64,000 nucleotides of DNA from Nonomuraea spiralis (GTDB taxonomy: Bacteria > Actinomycetota > Actinomycetes > Streptosporangiales > Streptosporangiaceae). Below the pieces are notes generated by a model. It saw nothing but the letters and a program-made list of their open reading frames with translations. It made no database searches and was not told where the DNA came from. How positions within the stretch are numbered: position 1 is the first letter of the stretch; the number at the start of each line of letters is the position of its first letter. Of this stretch, positions 53,350 through 62,442 are shown in pieces. Position numbers and translations under genes: made by a program. The stretch lies in assembly GCF_014648435.1 (NCBI RefSeq), contig NZ_BMRC01000003.1, positions 248,001 through 312,000 on the forward strand. Direction: 5' to 3'.

Positions 53350-55773
53350 ATGACTCCGCCACTTACGCACAACCTGCCCGCAGAGCCCAACCGTTTCGTC
53401 GGCCGGGCCCGCGACGTGACCGAGCTGAGCGCTCTGGTCCACGAGGAACGGGTGATCACGCTCAGCGGCGTCGGCGGCATCGGCAAGACCCGCCTGTCGC
53501 TGCGGGTGGCGGCCAGGGCCGCGCCGGGCTTCGCCGACGGCGTGTGGCTGGTCGAACTGGCCCGCCTCGCCGACCCCGCGCTGATCGTCAGCGAGATGGC
53601 CGGGGTGCTCGGCGTACGCGACGAGACGCCCGCGCGGCTGCTCGACGGCCTGCGCGTACGGCTGCGCGAGGCCAGGGCGCTGATCGTGCTCGACAACTGC
53701 GAACACCTGGTCGACCGCTGCGCCGAGCTGGTCGCCGGCCTGATCGCCGACTGCCCCGAGCTGCGTTTCCTGCTCACCAGCCGGGAGCCGCTGCACATCC
53801 CGGGCGAGCTGGTCTGGCGGGTGCCGCCGCTCGAACTGCCCGACGACCACCGTCCCGACGCCGAGTCCGTGTCGCTGTTCGTGGAACGGGCGCTGGCGGC
53901 GGGGGCCCGCTCGGTGACCGGCAGCATGGACGACGTCGTCCGCCTGTGCCGGGCGCTCGACGGCCTGCCGCTCGCGCTGGAGCTGGCGGCGGCGCGTACG
54001 AGCCTGCTCAGCCCCGGGCGCATCGCCGACCGCATCGGCGACCGGTTCACCCTGCTGACCAGGGGCGACCGTACCGCGCCCGCGCGTCAGCGCACCCTGC
54101 TCGCCACCGTCGAGTGGAGCCACGACCTGCTGCGGCCCAAGGAACGTGTGCTGCTGCGCCGGTTGTCGGTCTTCGCCGGGCTGTTCGACCTGGCCCTGGC
54201 CGAGCGGGTGTGCGCCGACGGCGGCATCGTGCGCAGGGCCGAACTGCTCGACCTGCTCAGCGGCCTGGTGGACAAGTCCCTGGTGCTGCACCTCGACGGG
54301 CGCTACCGCCTCCTGGAGACCATCAGGCAGTACGCCGCCGAGCGGCTGGCCGAGGCCGGCGAGTCCGCGCGGCTGCGCGACCGGCACCTGCGGGTGGTCT
54401 GCGAGGAGATGGAGCACTGCTACGAGGCCGGCGCGCTCCACCCGCGCCTGCCCTGGGCCGCCCGCGTCCCCCACTTCACCAGGGGCCGCGCGCTGCTGGA
54501 CGACTGCCGGGCCGCGGTCGACCGGGCGGTCGAGTCGGCCGACCCGGTGCTCGGGCTGCGCCTGGCCCGCGCCGCCCTGGCGATCCTGGCCGTACGCGGT
54601 GAGCTGGGCGAGACCGTCGGCTGGCACGAGCGGCTGCTCGCCCTCGACCTGTCACGGGTGCCCTCGGACGTCGTCGCCGTGGCCAAGGGCGGGCTGGCGT
54701 ACGGGCTGGAGATCTGCGACGAGCTGGCCCGCGCCGAGGAGCTGGTCGTGCAGGGGATCGAGGAGCAGAAGAGGCATCCGTACACCCATTGGCTGGGGGT
54801 CACCTACAGCGTGGCGCTGGCCGTGTTCTTCCGTACCGGCCAGAGCGAGAAGGCGCTGCGTTACCTGGAGGAGCTGGAGGCGGCGGCCACCGCGCACGAC
54901 GACCCGTTCAACCTGGCCACGGTCCGCGTCGCCCAGCTCAACCTGGCGCTCTTCCGCGGCCAGCTCCGCCAGGCCGGGCGGCGCGGCGAGGAGGCGCTGG
55001 CCCTGGCCAGGGAGGCCGGCCACCACTGGACGCTGGCCAGGGCGCTGACCCATCTCGGCGCGGTGGCCGAGGCGGCCGGCGACCTGGAGGCCGCCATGAC
55101 CTGCCACAGCTCGGCCCTGCCCCTGCTGGAGGACATGGGAAACCGGGTCGAGCTGGCCCGCTGCCAGGCCAAGCTGGGCAGGGTGGCGGCCAGGATGCAC
55201 GACTACCCGGCCGCCCGGCGGCACCTGGCCGAGAGCCTGGCGCTGAGCACGCGGACCGGCCAGCGCAGGGGCGTGGTGCGCGCGCTCATGGCCGTGTCGG
55301 CCCTGGCGGCCGAGCAGGGCGACCTGGAGGGCGCGGTGCTGGCCGCCGCCGCCGCGACCGCGCTGCGCGAGGCCATCGGCCAGTACGGTGTCCCGGGCCG
55401 GATCCAGCAGATCCTCGCGCTGGCCAGGGGCGGGCTCGGCGAGGGCCGGGCGGCGTCGTTGTGGGCCAAGGGGGCGCGGCAGTCGCCCGAGGAGGTGGCC
55501 GGGCGGGTGCTCGACCGCGACCAGGACGTCCCGTCGTGCACGACCGGGCCGCTGCCGGGGGTGCGGCACGGCGGGCTGACCGGGCGGGAGGTGGAGATCG
55601 CCGCGCTGCTCACGCACGGGCTGAGCAACCGGGCCATCGCCCTGAGGCTGGTGATCAGCCCGGCCACGGTGGCCCGGCACGTCGCCAACATCATGGAGAA
55701 GCTGGGCTTCGCCTCCCGTGCCCAGATCGCGGTGTGGGCCACCGAGCACGGTCTCGAATCTGACCCCACTTAA
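53350..55773 (+). CDS. STAND (NB-ARC-like) ATPase, LuxR-family regulator 2
   Basis: An 807-residue paralogue of regulator 1 with the same layout. P-loop GVGGIGKTRLSLR at 40-52, LIVLDNCEHL, FLLTSREPL, GLPLALELAAARTSLL, winged helix EWSHDLLRPKERVLLRRLSVF, TPR-like helices (about 420-690) and a LuxR HTH at the end (LTGREVEIAALLTHGLSNRAI). Long blocks are almost identical in DNA to regulator 1 (for example around 51050 and 53980), indicating duplication or gene conversion. The two differ most in the TPR sensor part. Confidence 0.93.
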   Translation: MTPPLTHNLPAEPNRFVGRARDVTELSALVHEERVITLSGVGGIGKTRLSLRVAARAAPGFADGVWLVELARLADPALIVSEMAGVLGVRDETPARLLDGLRVRLREARALIVLDNCEHLVDRCAELVAGLIADCPELRFLLTSREPLHIPGELVWRVPPLELPDDHRPDAESVSLFVERALAAGARSVTGSMDDVVRLCRALDGLPLALELAAARTSLLSPGRIADRIGDRFTLLTRGDRTAPARQRTLLATVEWSHDLLRPKERVLLRRLSVFAGLFDLALAERVCADGGIVRRAELLDLLSGLVDKSLVLHLDGRYRLLETIRQYAAERLAEAGESARLRDRHLRVVCEEMEHCYEAGALHPRLPWAARVPHFTRGRALLDDCRAAVDRAVESADPVLGLRLARAALAILAVRGELGETVGWHERLLALDLSRVPSDVVAVAKGGLAYGLEICDELARAEELVVQGIEEQKRHPYTHWLGVTYSVALAVFFRTGQSEKALRYLEELEAAATAHDDPFNLATVRVAQLNLALFRGQLRQAGRRGEEALALAREAGHHWTLARALTHLGAVAEAAGDLEAAMTCHSSALPLLEDMGNRVELARCQAKLGRVAARMHDYPAARRHLAESLALSTRTGQRRGVVRALMAVSALAAEQGDLEGAVLAAAAATALREAIGQYGVPGRIQQILALARGGLGEGRAASLWAKGARQSPEEVAGRVLDRDQDVPSCTTGPLPGVRHGGLTGREVEIAALLTHGLSNRAIALRLVISPATVARHVANIMEKLGFASRAQIAVWATEHGLESDPT

Positions 55774-55783
55774 GCTGGTATTC

Positions 55784-56536
55784 ATGCCTTTCGCGCCCAA
55801 TTTCCCGGTGATGCTCAGGACCGAGGACGGTCTCCGCATCGACGCCGCCCACACCCCCTCGGCCGCCGGCGACGTCGGGATCGTGATGGCGCACGGCTTC
55901 ACCGGATCGTGGCGCGAGCGCACCGCCCGCCGCATCGCGCACGTGCTCAGCGGGTACGGCGGCGTGCTCGCGTTCGACTTCCGCGGCCACGGGCGCTCGG
56001 CGGGCCGGACGACCGTGGGCGACCTGGAGATCCTCGACGTGGAGGCCGCCGTACGGCATGCCCGGGTGGTCGGCTACCGCCGGATCGCGGTCGTGGGCTT
56101 CTCCATGGGCGCGGCGGTGGCCGTACGGCACGCGGCGCTGCGCGGCGGCGTGGACGCGGTCGCGGCGGTCAGCGGCCCGGCCCGCTGGTACTACCGGGGC
56201 ACGCGGCCCATGCGCCAGGTGCACTGGGCCATCGAGCGGCCGTTCGGCAGGTTCGCCGCCAAGGTGGCCAAGCGCACCAGGATCGCCGGGGGCCCGTGGG
56301 ACCCGATCCCGATGCCGCCGCACGAGGCCGCCGCCCTGGTCTCGCCCGCGCCGCTGCTGATCGTGCACGGCGACGCCGACGCCTTCTTCCCGCTGGAGCA
56401 CGCCCACCAGCTCTACGCCGGGGCGCGCGAGCCCAAGGAACTGTGGATCGAGCCCGGCTACGGGCACGCCGAGTCGGCCGCCAGCCCCGAACTCATCCGG
56501 CGTATCGGTAAATGGATCGCCTCGAACCTTTCGTGA
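55784..56536 (+). CDS. Alpha/beta-hydrolase fold protein
   Basis: A 250-residue soluble hydrolase. It has the oxyanion HGFTGSW, the nucleophile elbow VGFSMGAAVA (Ser in GFSMG), an Asp in VHGDADAFFP and the catalytic His in PGYGHAES. The substrate is unknown; esterase or lipase activity is typical. It starts 10 bases after regulator 2 and may be co-transcribed with it. A long terminator follows at 56717. Confidence 0.9.
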   Translation: MPFAPNFPVMLRTEDGLRIDAAHTPSAAGDVGIVMAHGFTGSWRERTARRIAHVLSGYGGVLAFDFRGHGRSAGRTTVGDLEILDVEAAVRHARVVGYRRIAVVGFSMGAAVAVRHAALRGGVDAVAAVSGPARWYYRGTRPMRQVHWAIERPFGRFAAKVAKRTRIAGGPWDPIPMPPHEAAALVSPAPLLIVHGDADAFFPLEHAHQLYAGAREPKELWIEPGYGHAESAASPELIRRIGKWIASNLS

Positions 56537-56716
56537 GTAATACGCGTCTACCTAAGGCGGATGGAAAGAATCCGCCGGGAGACAAGTCCCTGGGGAAGGA
56601 AACCGCACAGGCGGTGGACGTGGGACATACTTCAGTAGTCGGGCGGTCGCCCACTGTAGGCGGCGGATTCGGCACCTAGCGTCGCGGGGGCACGCTGGGT
56701 GCCTTCCGGGCCCGGC

Positions 56717-56748
56717 AGAGGGGCCCCGCCGCGCCGCGGGGCCCCTCT
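56717..56748. terminator. Strong hairpin between the hydrolase and aldehyde dehydrogenase genes
   Basis: AGAGGGGCCCCGC pairs perfectly with GCGGGGCCCCTCT (13 bp) around six bases. It sits 10 bases beyond the minus-strand aldehyde dehydrogenase stop. Confidence 0.8.
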
Positions 56749-56758
56749 TCGCCGCCCT

Positions 56759-58192
56759 CTATCCGAGCCGGGCGATCGTCTTGTACTCCAGGTAGCCGTT
56801 CAGGCCCTCGGGGCCGAGCTCGCGGCCGATGCCGCTGGACTTGAAGCCGCCGAAGGGCGCGTTCGACTCCAGCATGAAGCAGTTGACGCCGTACGTGCCG
56901 GTGCGCACCTGGCGGGCTACGTCCATGCCGTGCTCGGTGTCGGCCGTCCAGACCGTGCCGGCCAGGCCGTAGTCGCTGTCGTTGGCGATGCGGAGGGCGT
57001 CGGCCTCGTCCTCGTACGGGATCACCGTCAGGACCGGGCCGAAGATCTCCTCGCGGGCGATGCGCATGTCGTTGCCGACGTTGGCGAAGACGGTGGGGGC
57101 GACGTACCAGCCGCGGTCGCGGGGACGGTCGAGGCCGCCGACGACGACCTTGGCGCCCTCGTCCATGCCGATCTTGATGTAGCTCTCGACGCGCTCCTGC
57201 TGGCGCTTGGCCACCAGGGGGCCGATGCCGGTCGCGGGGTCGGCCGGGTCGCCGACGGGCTGGGAGTTGACCATGGCCGCGATGGCGTCGACGACCTCGT
57301 CGTACCGGCTGCGCGAGGCCAGGATGCGGGTCTGGGCCACGCACGCCTGGCCGTTGTTCATCAGCGTGGCCATGGACAGGAAGCCCATGCTGGCCTGGAG
57401 GTCGGCGTCGTCCAGGATGATCGCGGCCGACTTGCCGCCGAGCTCCAGGCTGACCCGCTTGAGCTGCTCGCCGCAGATGGCGGCGATGCGGCGGCCCGCG
57501 GCGGTGGAGCCGGTGAAGGCGACCTTGTCGACGCCCGCGTGCGAGATCAGGTGCTCGCTCACCTCGCGCCCGGCGGGCACGATGTTGAGCACGCCCGCCG
57601 GGAGCCCGGCCTCGACCGCCCACTCGGCCAGCAGGTACGCGTCCAGCGGCGTCTCGGGCGCCGGCTTGAGCACGATCGTGCACCCGGCCAGCAGCGCCGG
57701 CGCGACCTTGGTCATGGTCACGAACTGGGGCACGTTCCACGGGACGACGGCCGCGACGACGCCGACCGGCTCGCGCCGTACGGTGATCGGCCCGAACAGC
57801 CCCGGACGCTCCTCCTCCTGCGCGAACTCCTTGCCCAGCCCGGCGTAGTACTGGAGCATGCCGAGCGGCTGCGGCGCCTGCGCGAGGTTGGAGAAGGTGA
57901 TCGGCGAGCCCATCTCCTCGGTGATCAGCGCGGCCATCTCGCCCTGCCGCTCGTTGTAGATCCCGGCCAGCCGCTCGATCACCGCGGCCCGCTCGGCGAA
58001 CGTCATGCGCGGCCACGGCCCGTGGTCGAACGCCTGCCGGGCGGCGGCCACCGCGCGTTCCATGTCCTCGGCCGTGCCGTCGGGGACGCGGCCCACGACC
58101 TCCTCGGTGTGGGGGGAGATGACGTCGATGGTCCCGGTGCCCGCGGGGGTCACCCATTCGCCCCCGATGAACAGCTTGTCGTGCTGGCGCAT
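56759..58192 (-). CDS. NAD(P)+-dependent aldehyde dehydrogenase
   Basis: A 477-residue ALDH-superfamily enzyme. The cofactor loop is VAFTGSTAAGRR, Glu250 lies in LELGGKSA and the catalytic Cys284 in NNGQACVAQTR; EEIFGPVLTV is near the C-terminus. It oxidises an aldehyde to the acid; the substrate is not predictable. The ATG follows CAGGAGG. It is single-gene, with a terminator on the 3' side. Confidence 0.95.
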   Translation of the reverse strand: MRQHDKLFIGGEWVTPAGTGTIDVISPHTEEVVGRVPDGTAEDMERAVAAARQAFDHGPWPRMTFAERAAVIERLAGIYNERQGEMAALITEEMGSPITFSNLAQAPQPLGMLQYYAGLGKEFAQEEERPGLFGPITVRREPVGVVAAVVPWNVPQFVTMTKVAPALLAGCTIVLKPAPETPLDAYLLAEWAVEAGLPAGVLNIVPAGREVSEHLISHAGVDKVAFTGSTAAGRRIAAICGEQLKRVSLELGGKSAAIILDDADLQASMGFLSMATLMNNGQACVAQTRILASRSRYDEVVDAIAAMVNSQPVGDPADPATGIGPLVAKRQQERVESYIKIGMDEGAKVVVGGLDRPRDRGWYVAPTVFANVGNDMRIAREEIFGPVLTVIPYEDEADALRIANDSDYGLAGTVWTADTEHGMDVARQVRTGTYGVNCFMLESNAPFGGFKSSGIGRELGPEGLNGYLEYKTIARLG

Positions 58193-58278
58193 GTCGTGAG
58201 CCTCCTGCTTGACCGAATGCTTGCTTGTTGTCGGTACGCCTCAAGGCGACCGAACCATGTTCTGTCCGTACACGCAAG

Positions 58279-58310
58279 AGGGGCGCGGCAGCGGTGTGCC
58301 GCGCCCCTCG
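58279..58310 (-). terminator. Terminator of the M14 peptidase gene
   Basis: GAGGGGCGCGGCA (58279-58291) pairs perfectly with TGCCGCGCCCCTC (58298-58310). It lies 8 bases after the minus-strand peptidase stop. Confidence 0.8.
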
Positions 58311-58318
58311 GGGCGTCG

Positions 58319-61300
58319 CTAGCGGGGGTCGCCCAGCAGGTGCCGCATGGACCGCCGGACCAGGTCCGTACGCGCGGCCTGGCCGGTCAGGCTCTCCAGC
58401 CCGAAGCCCAGATAGACGGTGTCCGCGGTGACGATGCCGCCGCCCTCCTCGAAGACCTGGTCGGTGCGGAACCAGTTGTTGACCGAGGGGGTCGAGCCCT
58501 CCGGCGGCGCCGCGACGGCCCAGCCGCCGAGGTCGGACTCGAAGGAGGTCTCATCGGCCGCCGCGCCGTCCAGGGTGAGCGCGAAGTCGTCGAGGAAGAC
58601 GCCCGCGCCCTGGTTGGCCCAGTCGCTGACGTACGAGATCGACAACTCGACCCGCTTGCCCGCGTACGGGGTCAGGTCGATCTTCCACCGCTGCCAGCCG
58701 CCGGAGTTGCCCGAGGCGGCGTGCCACGCGCCGGAGGAGCCGGTCGGCTCGCAGGCCGGGCCCTGGTAGCGCTGGGTGAAGGGGTGGATCACCCGCCAGC
58801 CGCCGCTGTTGTCCGACTTGCAGCTCTCGCCGGTGCTCTGCGTGGTGTGGCCGTTGGCGTCCGGGAGGGTGGTCCAGTCGTCGCCGCCGACGGTGTGCGC
58901 CTCGACCGTCAGGAAGTCCCAGTCGGCCTCGGTGTCGTACGACGTCCAGAACGACAGGTCGCCGGCGCTCCTGCCGGTCAGGTCGACGGTCCTGGTCAGC
59001 CGCTTCCACGAGACGTCGGCGATGCCGCTGTAGACGTCCCAGGAGCCGGTGTGCGGGTCGAAGGGACCGCCCGGACGTTCCCACTTGACCTGGGCCGAGG
59101 AGGCGAACAGCGGGAACCGCTCCGGGGGCAGGATGGCCGAGGTGGCCACGTACGAGTTGGTGTGGCCGGGCTGGAGCGTGCCGGAGAAGCCCTCGAACCG
59201 GCCGCCGTTGCCCTTCAGGCCGAACGGCTGCCCGCTTCCCTGGTCGGTGCCCGCGTCGTCGAAGAAGACGTAGGCGCCCAGCCAGTACTGCTGGAAGTCG
59301 TTGAACACCTGGATGCACGGCGGGTCGTCCGGGACCGTGCACTCGGGGTGTCCCGGCTGGTCGGGCTCGTAGTAGTACGCGCCGTTGTTGTTGGCCGCGT
59401 ACGACGGGTACTTGCCGGCGTGCAGCAGCTTGCCGCCTTCGTTCAGGTAGTCGCGCACCGCGAGTTCGGTGTCCACGCCGCCCTTCGACGTTGTCCCGGC
59501 GACCTGGCCCAGGGATCTCGGGATGATGTCGTCGCCGGTCTCCCACACCACGGCCTTGTAGTGGCTGAGCACGCCGAGCGGGTGTGGGGCCCTGCGGCCC
59601 ATCCGGTCCATGTCGTACACGTCGGTCGTGTACCCGGCGTCCTGGAGGGCCTTGACGTAGTCGGCGGCGTACCTGGCCTGGGTGGCGTCCTGGGCCGGGC
59701 TGAGGCCGGTGACGTCCTCGGTGGCCAGGACCAGCACCTTGCCGCCGATGTCGTCCTGCACGGTGTAGGTGAAGTCGCCGCTCTTCCCGCCGATCGCGCT
59801 GAACCACACCTTGACCTTGTCGCCCGGCCGGGTGCCGGTGATCCTGCCGCGCATCCGGTGGTAATAGCGGTCGTAGCCCTTGCCGTACCGCTCGCCGCCC
59901 TTCCACTCGCCGGTCGTCGCGATCCTCGTCCGGCCGCCGTTGACCCGGTAGTTGAGCAGGACGGGCCCGAGCTTCCGCTTGGCGGTGACCTGGACGACCT
60001 GGTCGGTGCCGTAGCCGGCCTCGAACGGGTCGAGCACGAAGTCGGGTGTCCTGTTGCCCAGGTGGCTGACCGGCTCGACCGGGTCCAGCGCGGACCTGGC
60101 GACGTCGAGCGCGAACGGCAGGTTCTTCTCGAACTCCGCCTGTACGGCGGCCTCGTCGTCGGGGAAGACGAACCCGCAGCCGTCGCAGCCCTCGTCGAGC
60201 TCCGGCGTCCAGGACAGGGTGCCGTACCGGGCGTGGGCGTGGTCGTTGGTGTCGCCGTTGGTGGTGTAGAGCTCCGCGCCGAGGTCGGGGTCGAACCCGG
60301 GCACGGCCGGGGCCTCGTCGTTCCCGGTCAGGGCCTCGTAGATCGGGTTGTCCGCGGTCTTCGTGGCGATCTGGAACCCGCTCGGGTAGAGCAGCAGCGG
60401 GCCGAAGGAGTGGTAGTTCAGGTTCATCTCGAACCGGACGCGGTTGAGCAGGCCGTCCATGGCCCTGGTCTCCGGCTCGCTGGCCGGGCCGGAGCCGCGG
60501 AAGGTCTCGCTGCTCGGGATGCTCGAAGAGCCCTCCTCGTCGTAGCGGAAGTTCGTGGGGAAGTTCCGGTTCGGGTCCACGCCGTCGGCGTTGGTGATCT
60601 TCCCGTCGCCGTCGTTGTCACGCAGGTTCTTGCGCCACAGGCGGTTGCCCTCGGTGAAGGTGAAGTCGTAGCCGTCGGGGTTGGCCACCGGTACGAACCA
60701 CAACTCGGTCCGGTTCAGCAGGTCGCGCAGCGCGGACCTGTTGGCCACCACGTACTTCAGCAGCCGCAGGTCCACCTCGGCGGCGATCCACTCGCGGGCG
60801 TGCTGGGTGGCCGAGTAGAGGGTGGCGGGCTTGACGCCGTCGGGCAGCAGCCTGGCCCCCGTCGTGACCTTGGCGGCGAGGATGTCCTGCCCCTTGAGCG
60901 ACTTGCCGATGGACCGGAGCTGGACGATGTCCCTGTTGGCGTTCGCGATCGCCTTGAGCTGGTCGGCGATGCCGCCCTGCTGCGAGTACGACCGCCAGAC
61001 GGTGTAGCCGCCGGCCGCCTGGGCCCTGGCGGCCTGGAGGTTGCTCTGCCCCTGCGGGTTGCGTACGGGCTCGGGCCGGAGGCCGAGCTTGGCCAGTCCG
61101 GCCAGGTCCGCCTGGTCGGCGGTCAGCTCGACGTGCTCCTTGTCGCCGGCGGTCTCGTGCCGGACGACGTCGAAGCCCTTCTCCCTGAGTGACTGCGCGG
61201 TTCCCGGCCTGCTGTCCACCTGGTAGAGCTCGATGCGGTCGCCGGCCGGCAGCGGATCGACCGAGGCCGCCGCGGTCACGGCGACGAGTGAGGAGCCCAG

Positions 61301-61342
61301 GCCGAGGAGCACGGCTGCGGCGATGGTCATGGATCGAGACAC
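58319..61342 (-). CDS. Large secreted M14 zinc carboxypeptidase
   Basis: About 1007 residues from a GTG preceded by AAGGGG. A Sec signal peptide (MTIAAAVLLGLGSSLVAVTAAA) is followed by a propeptide, then the M14 catalytic domain (about 110-430). Zinc ligands are in ATQHAREWIAAE and LNYHSFGPLLLYPSG; ANPDGYDFTF and DPNRNFPTNF fit the substrate site. The middle contains an unusual region with NNNGAYYYEPDQPG. The C-terminal ~250 residues form beta-sandwich modules (DLSFWTSYDTEADWDFLTVEAH) as in immune-inhibitor-A-type proteases. It is probably an extracellular protein-degrading enzyme. Much larger than typical M14 enzymes (~400). Confidence 0.92.
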   Translation of the reverse strand: MSRSMTIAAAVLLGLGSSLVAVTAAASVDPLPAGDRIELYQVDSRPGTAQSLREKGFDVVRHETAGDKEHVELTADQADLAGLAKLGLRPEPVRNPQGQSNLQAARAQAAGGYTVWRSYSQQGGIADQLKAIANANRDIVQLRSIGKSLKGQDILAAKVTTGARLLPDGVKPATLYSATQHAREWIAAEVDLRLLKYVVANRSALRDLLNRTELWFVPVANPDGYDFTFTEGNRLWRKNLRDNDGDGKITNADGVDPNRNFPTNFRYDEEGSSSIPSSETFRGSGPASEPETRAMDGLLNRVRFEMNLNYHSFGPLLLYPSGFQIATKTADNPIYEALTGNDEAPAVPGFDPDLGAELYTTNGDTNDHAHARYGTLSWTPELDEGCDGCGFVFPDDEAAVQAEFEKNLPFALDVARSALDPVEPVSHLGNRTPDFVLDPFEAGYGTDQVVQVTAKRKLGPVLLNYRVNGGRTRIATTGEWKGGERYGKGYDRYYHRMRGRITGTRPGDKVKVWFSAIGGKSGDFTYTVQDDIGGKVLVLATEDVTGLSPAQDATQARYAADYVKALQDAGYTTDVYDMDRMGRRAPHPLGVLSHYKAVVWETGDDIIPRSLGQVAGTTSKGGVDTELAVRDYLNEGGKLLHAGKYPSYAANNNGAYYYEPDQPGHPECTVPDDPPCIQVFNDFQQYWLGAYVFFDDAGTDQGSGQPFGLKGNGGRFEGFSGTLQPGHTNSYVATSAILPPERFPLFASSAQVKWERPGGPFDPHTGSWDVYSGIADVSWKRLTRTVDLTGRSAGDLSFWTSYDTEADWDFLTVEAHTVGGDDWTTLPDANGHTTQSTGESCKSDNSGGWRVIHPFTQRYQGPACEPTGSSGAWHAASGNSGGWQRWKIDLTPYAGKRVELSISYVSDWANQGAGVFLDDFALTLDGAAADETSFESDLGGWAVAAPPEGSTPSVNNWFRTDQVFEEGGGIVTADTVYLGFGLESLTGQAARTDLVRRSMRHLLGDPR

Positions 61343-61484
61343 GGTCTGCCCCTTCGCAGAGACGAGTTCGACCGCCATCTCAGACCGGTACCAAGCCCTC
61401 CACAAGGCCCAATCTTTTAGGTCCTCCTTATTTCCGACAAACCGCACTGAAATTCGCCAAAGGTGCGCCACTTGGGCCGTTCAG

Positions 61485-61514
61485 ATGACAGCAATCAAGA
61501 TCATCTTCTATAGT
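61485..61514 (+). promoter_or_regulatory. Putative promoter of the secreted coiled-coil gene
   Basis: ATGACA (61485-61490) and TATAGT (61509-61514) are separated by 18 bases. The start codon at 61546 follows GAGGAGGGG. Confidence 0.55.
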
Positions 61515-61545
61515 TTCGGTCCGTCTGTGGGAGGAGGGGACAGGT

Positions 61546-62442
61546 GTGAGGATCTGGCGGCTCGTCACGGTCGTCGTCGTCCTCGCCGGGCTGCTCGGGC
61601 TTCCCTTCCCGCGTCCGGCGTCGGCCGATCCCAACATCGATGAGCTGCGCAGACTCACCAAACAGGCGAGCAGGCTCAACGACCTCTACCGCGGACAGAT
61701 CCAGAGCCTGGAGGAGATCAGGGTCCAGGCCAAGAACGCCACCGACACCTCCGGCGACCTGGCGGCGCGCCTGGCCGCGGCCAAGGCCGACGTGGCGAAC
61801 ATCGCGCAGCAGACCTACATCACCGGCCCGCTCGACGGCGTCCAGCTCTTCACCACGGACGTCGACCCGATCCACGCGCTCGGCCAGGCCGCGAACCTGA
61901 CGTACATGGCCGGTGAGCGCACCGAGCGTGTCCGGAGCATCCAGAAGCTGATCGAGAAGTCCAAAGAGGCCAAGCTCAACGCCAACGACAAGATCAGCAA
62001 GATGAAGAAGAAGATCAAGGAGCTGCAGGGCAAGCGGCGCGAGATCGAGCGCCTGCTCGCCAAGTACGGCTTCCAGCAGCCCGGCGGCGCCGAGGGCCTG
62101 ACCCCGCGGCTGATCGCCGTACGCGCCGAGATCATGCAGAACTTCCCCATGAAGTACGGCGTGGGCTGCCTGCGCCCCGGCGACCCCGGCGAGCACGGCA
62201 AGGGCCGGGCCTGCGACTTCATGATGTCCCGCGGCGGCACCATGGCCTCAGGGGCCGACGCCGACCGCGGGGACGCCCTGGCCGAATGGCTGATCAAGAA
62301 CGGCGCGCGGATCGGCGTCATGTACATCATCTGGAAGCAGCGGTACTACGACATCCGGTCAGGCGGCGGGTGGGACCCGATGTCCGACCGGGGCGGCGTG
62401 ACCGCCAACCACTACGACCACGTTCACGTGTCGGTGTTCTGA
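61546..62442 (+). CDS. Secreted coiled-coil protein with ARB_07466-like C-terminus
   Basis: A 298-residue protein from a GTG. The signal peptide is MRIWRLVTVVVVLAGLLGLPFPRPASA. A coiled coil spans about 30-175, with a Lys-rich stretch (KMKKKIKELQGKRREIER). The C-terminal ~110 residues (GVGCLRPGDPGEHGKGRACDF...MYIIWKQRYYDI...HYDHVHVSV) match the ARB_07466-like domain seen in many actinobacterial NlpC-associated proteins. Two conserved Cys may form a disulphide. It probably acts at the cell wall. Its last 19 bases overlap the convergent GH1 gene. Confidence 0.9.
   Translation: MRIWRLVTVVVVLAGLLGLPFPRPASADPNIDELRRLTKQASRLNDLYRGQIQSLEEIRVQAKNATDTSGDLAARLAAAKADVANIAQQTYITGPLDGVQLFTTDVDPIHALGQAANLTYMAGERTERVRSIQKLIEKSKEAKLNANDKISKMKKKIKELQGKRREIERLLAKYGFQQPGGAEGLTPRLIAVRAEIMQNFPMKYGVGCLRPGDPGEHGKGRACDFMMSRGGTMASGADADRGDALAEWLIKNGARIGVMYIIWKQRYYDIRSGGGWDPMSDRGGVTANHYDHVHVSVF

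Noticed and set aside
56699..61192. A 1497-codon plus-strand open frame
   Set aside because: It is the antisense of the aldehyde dehydrogenase and M14 peptidase genes, which have complete motifs; Gly/Asp/Arg-rich shadow composition.
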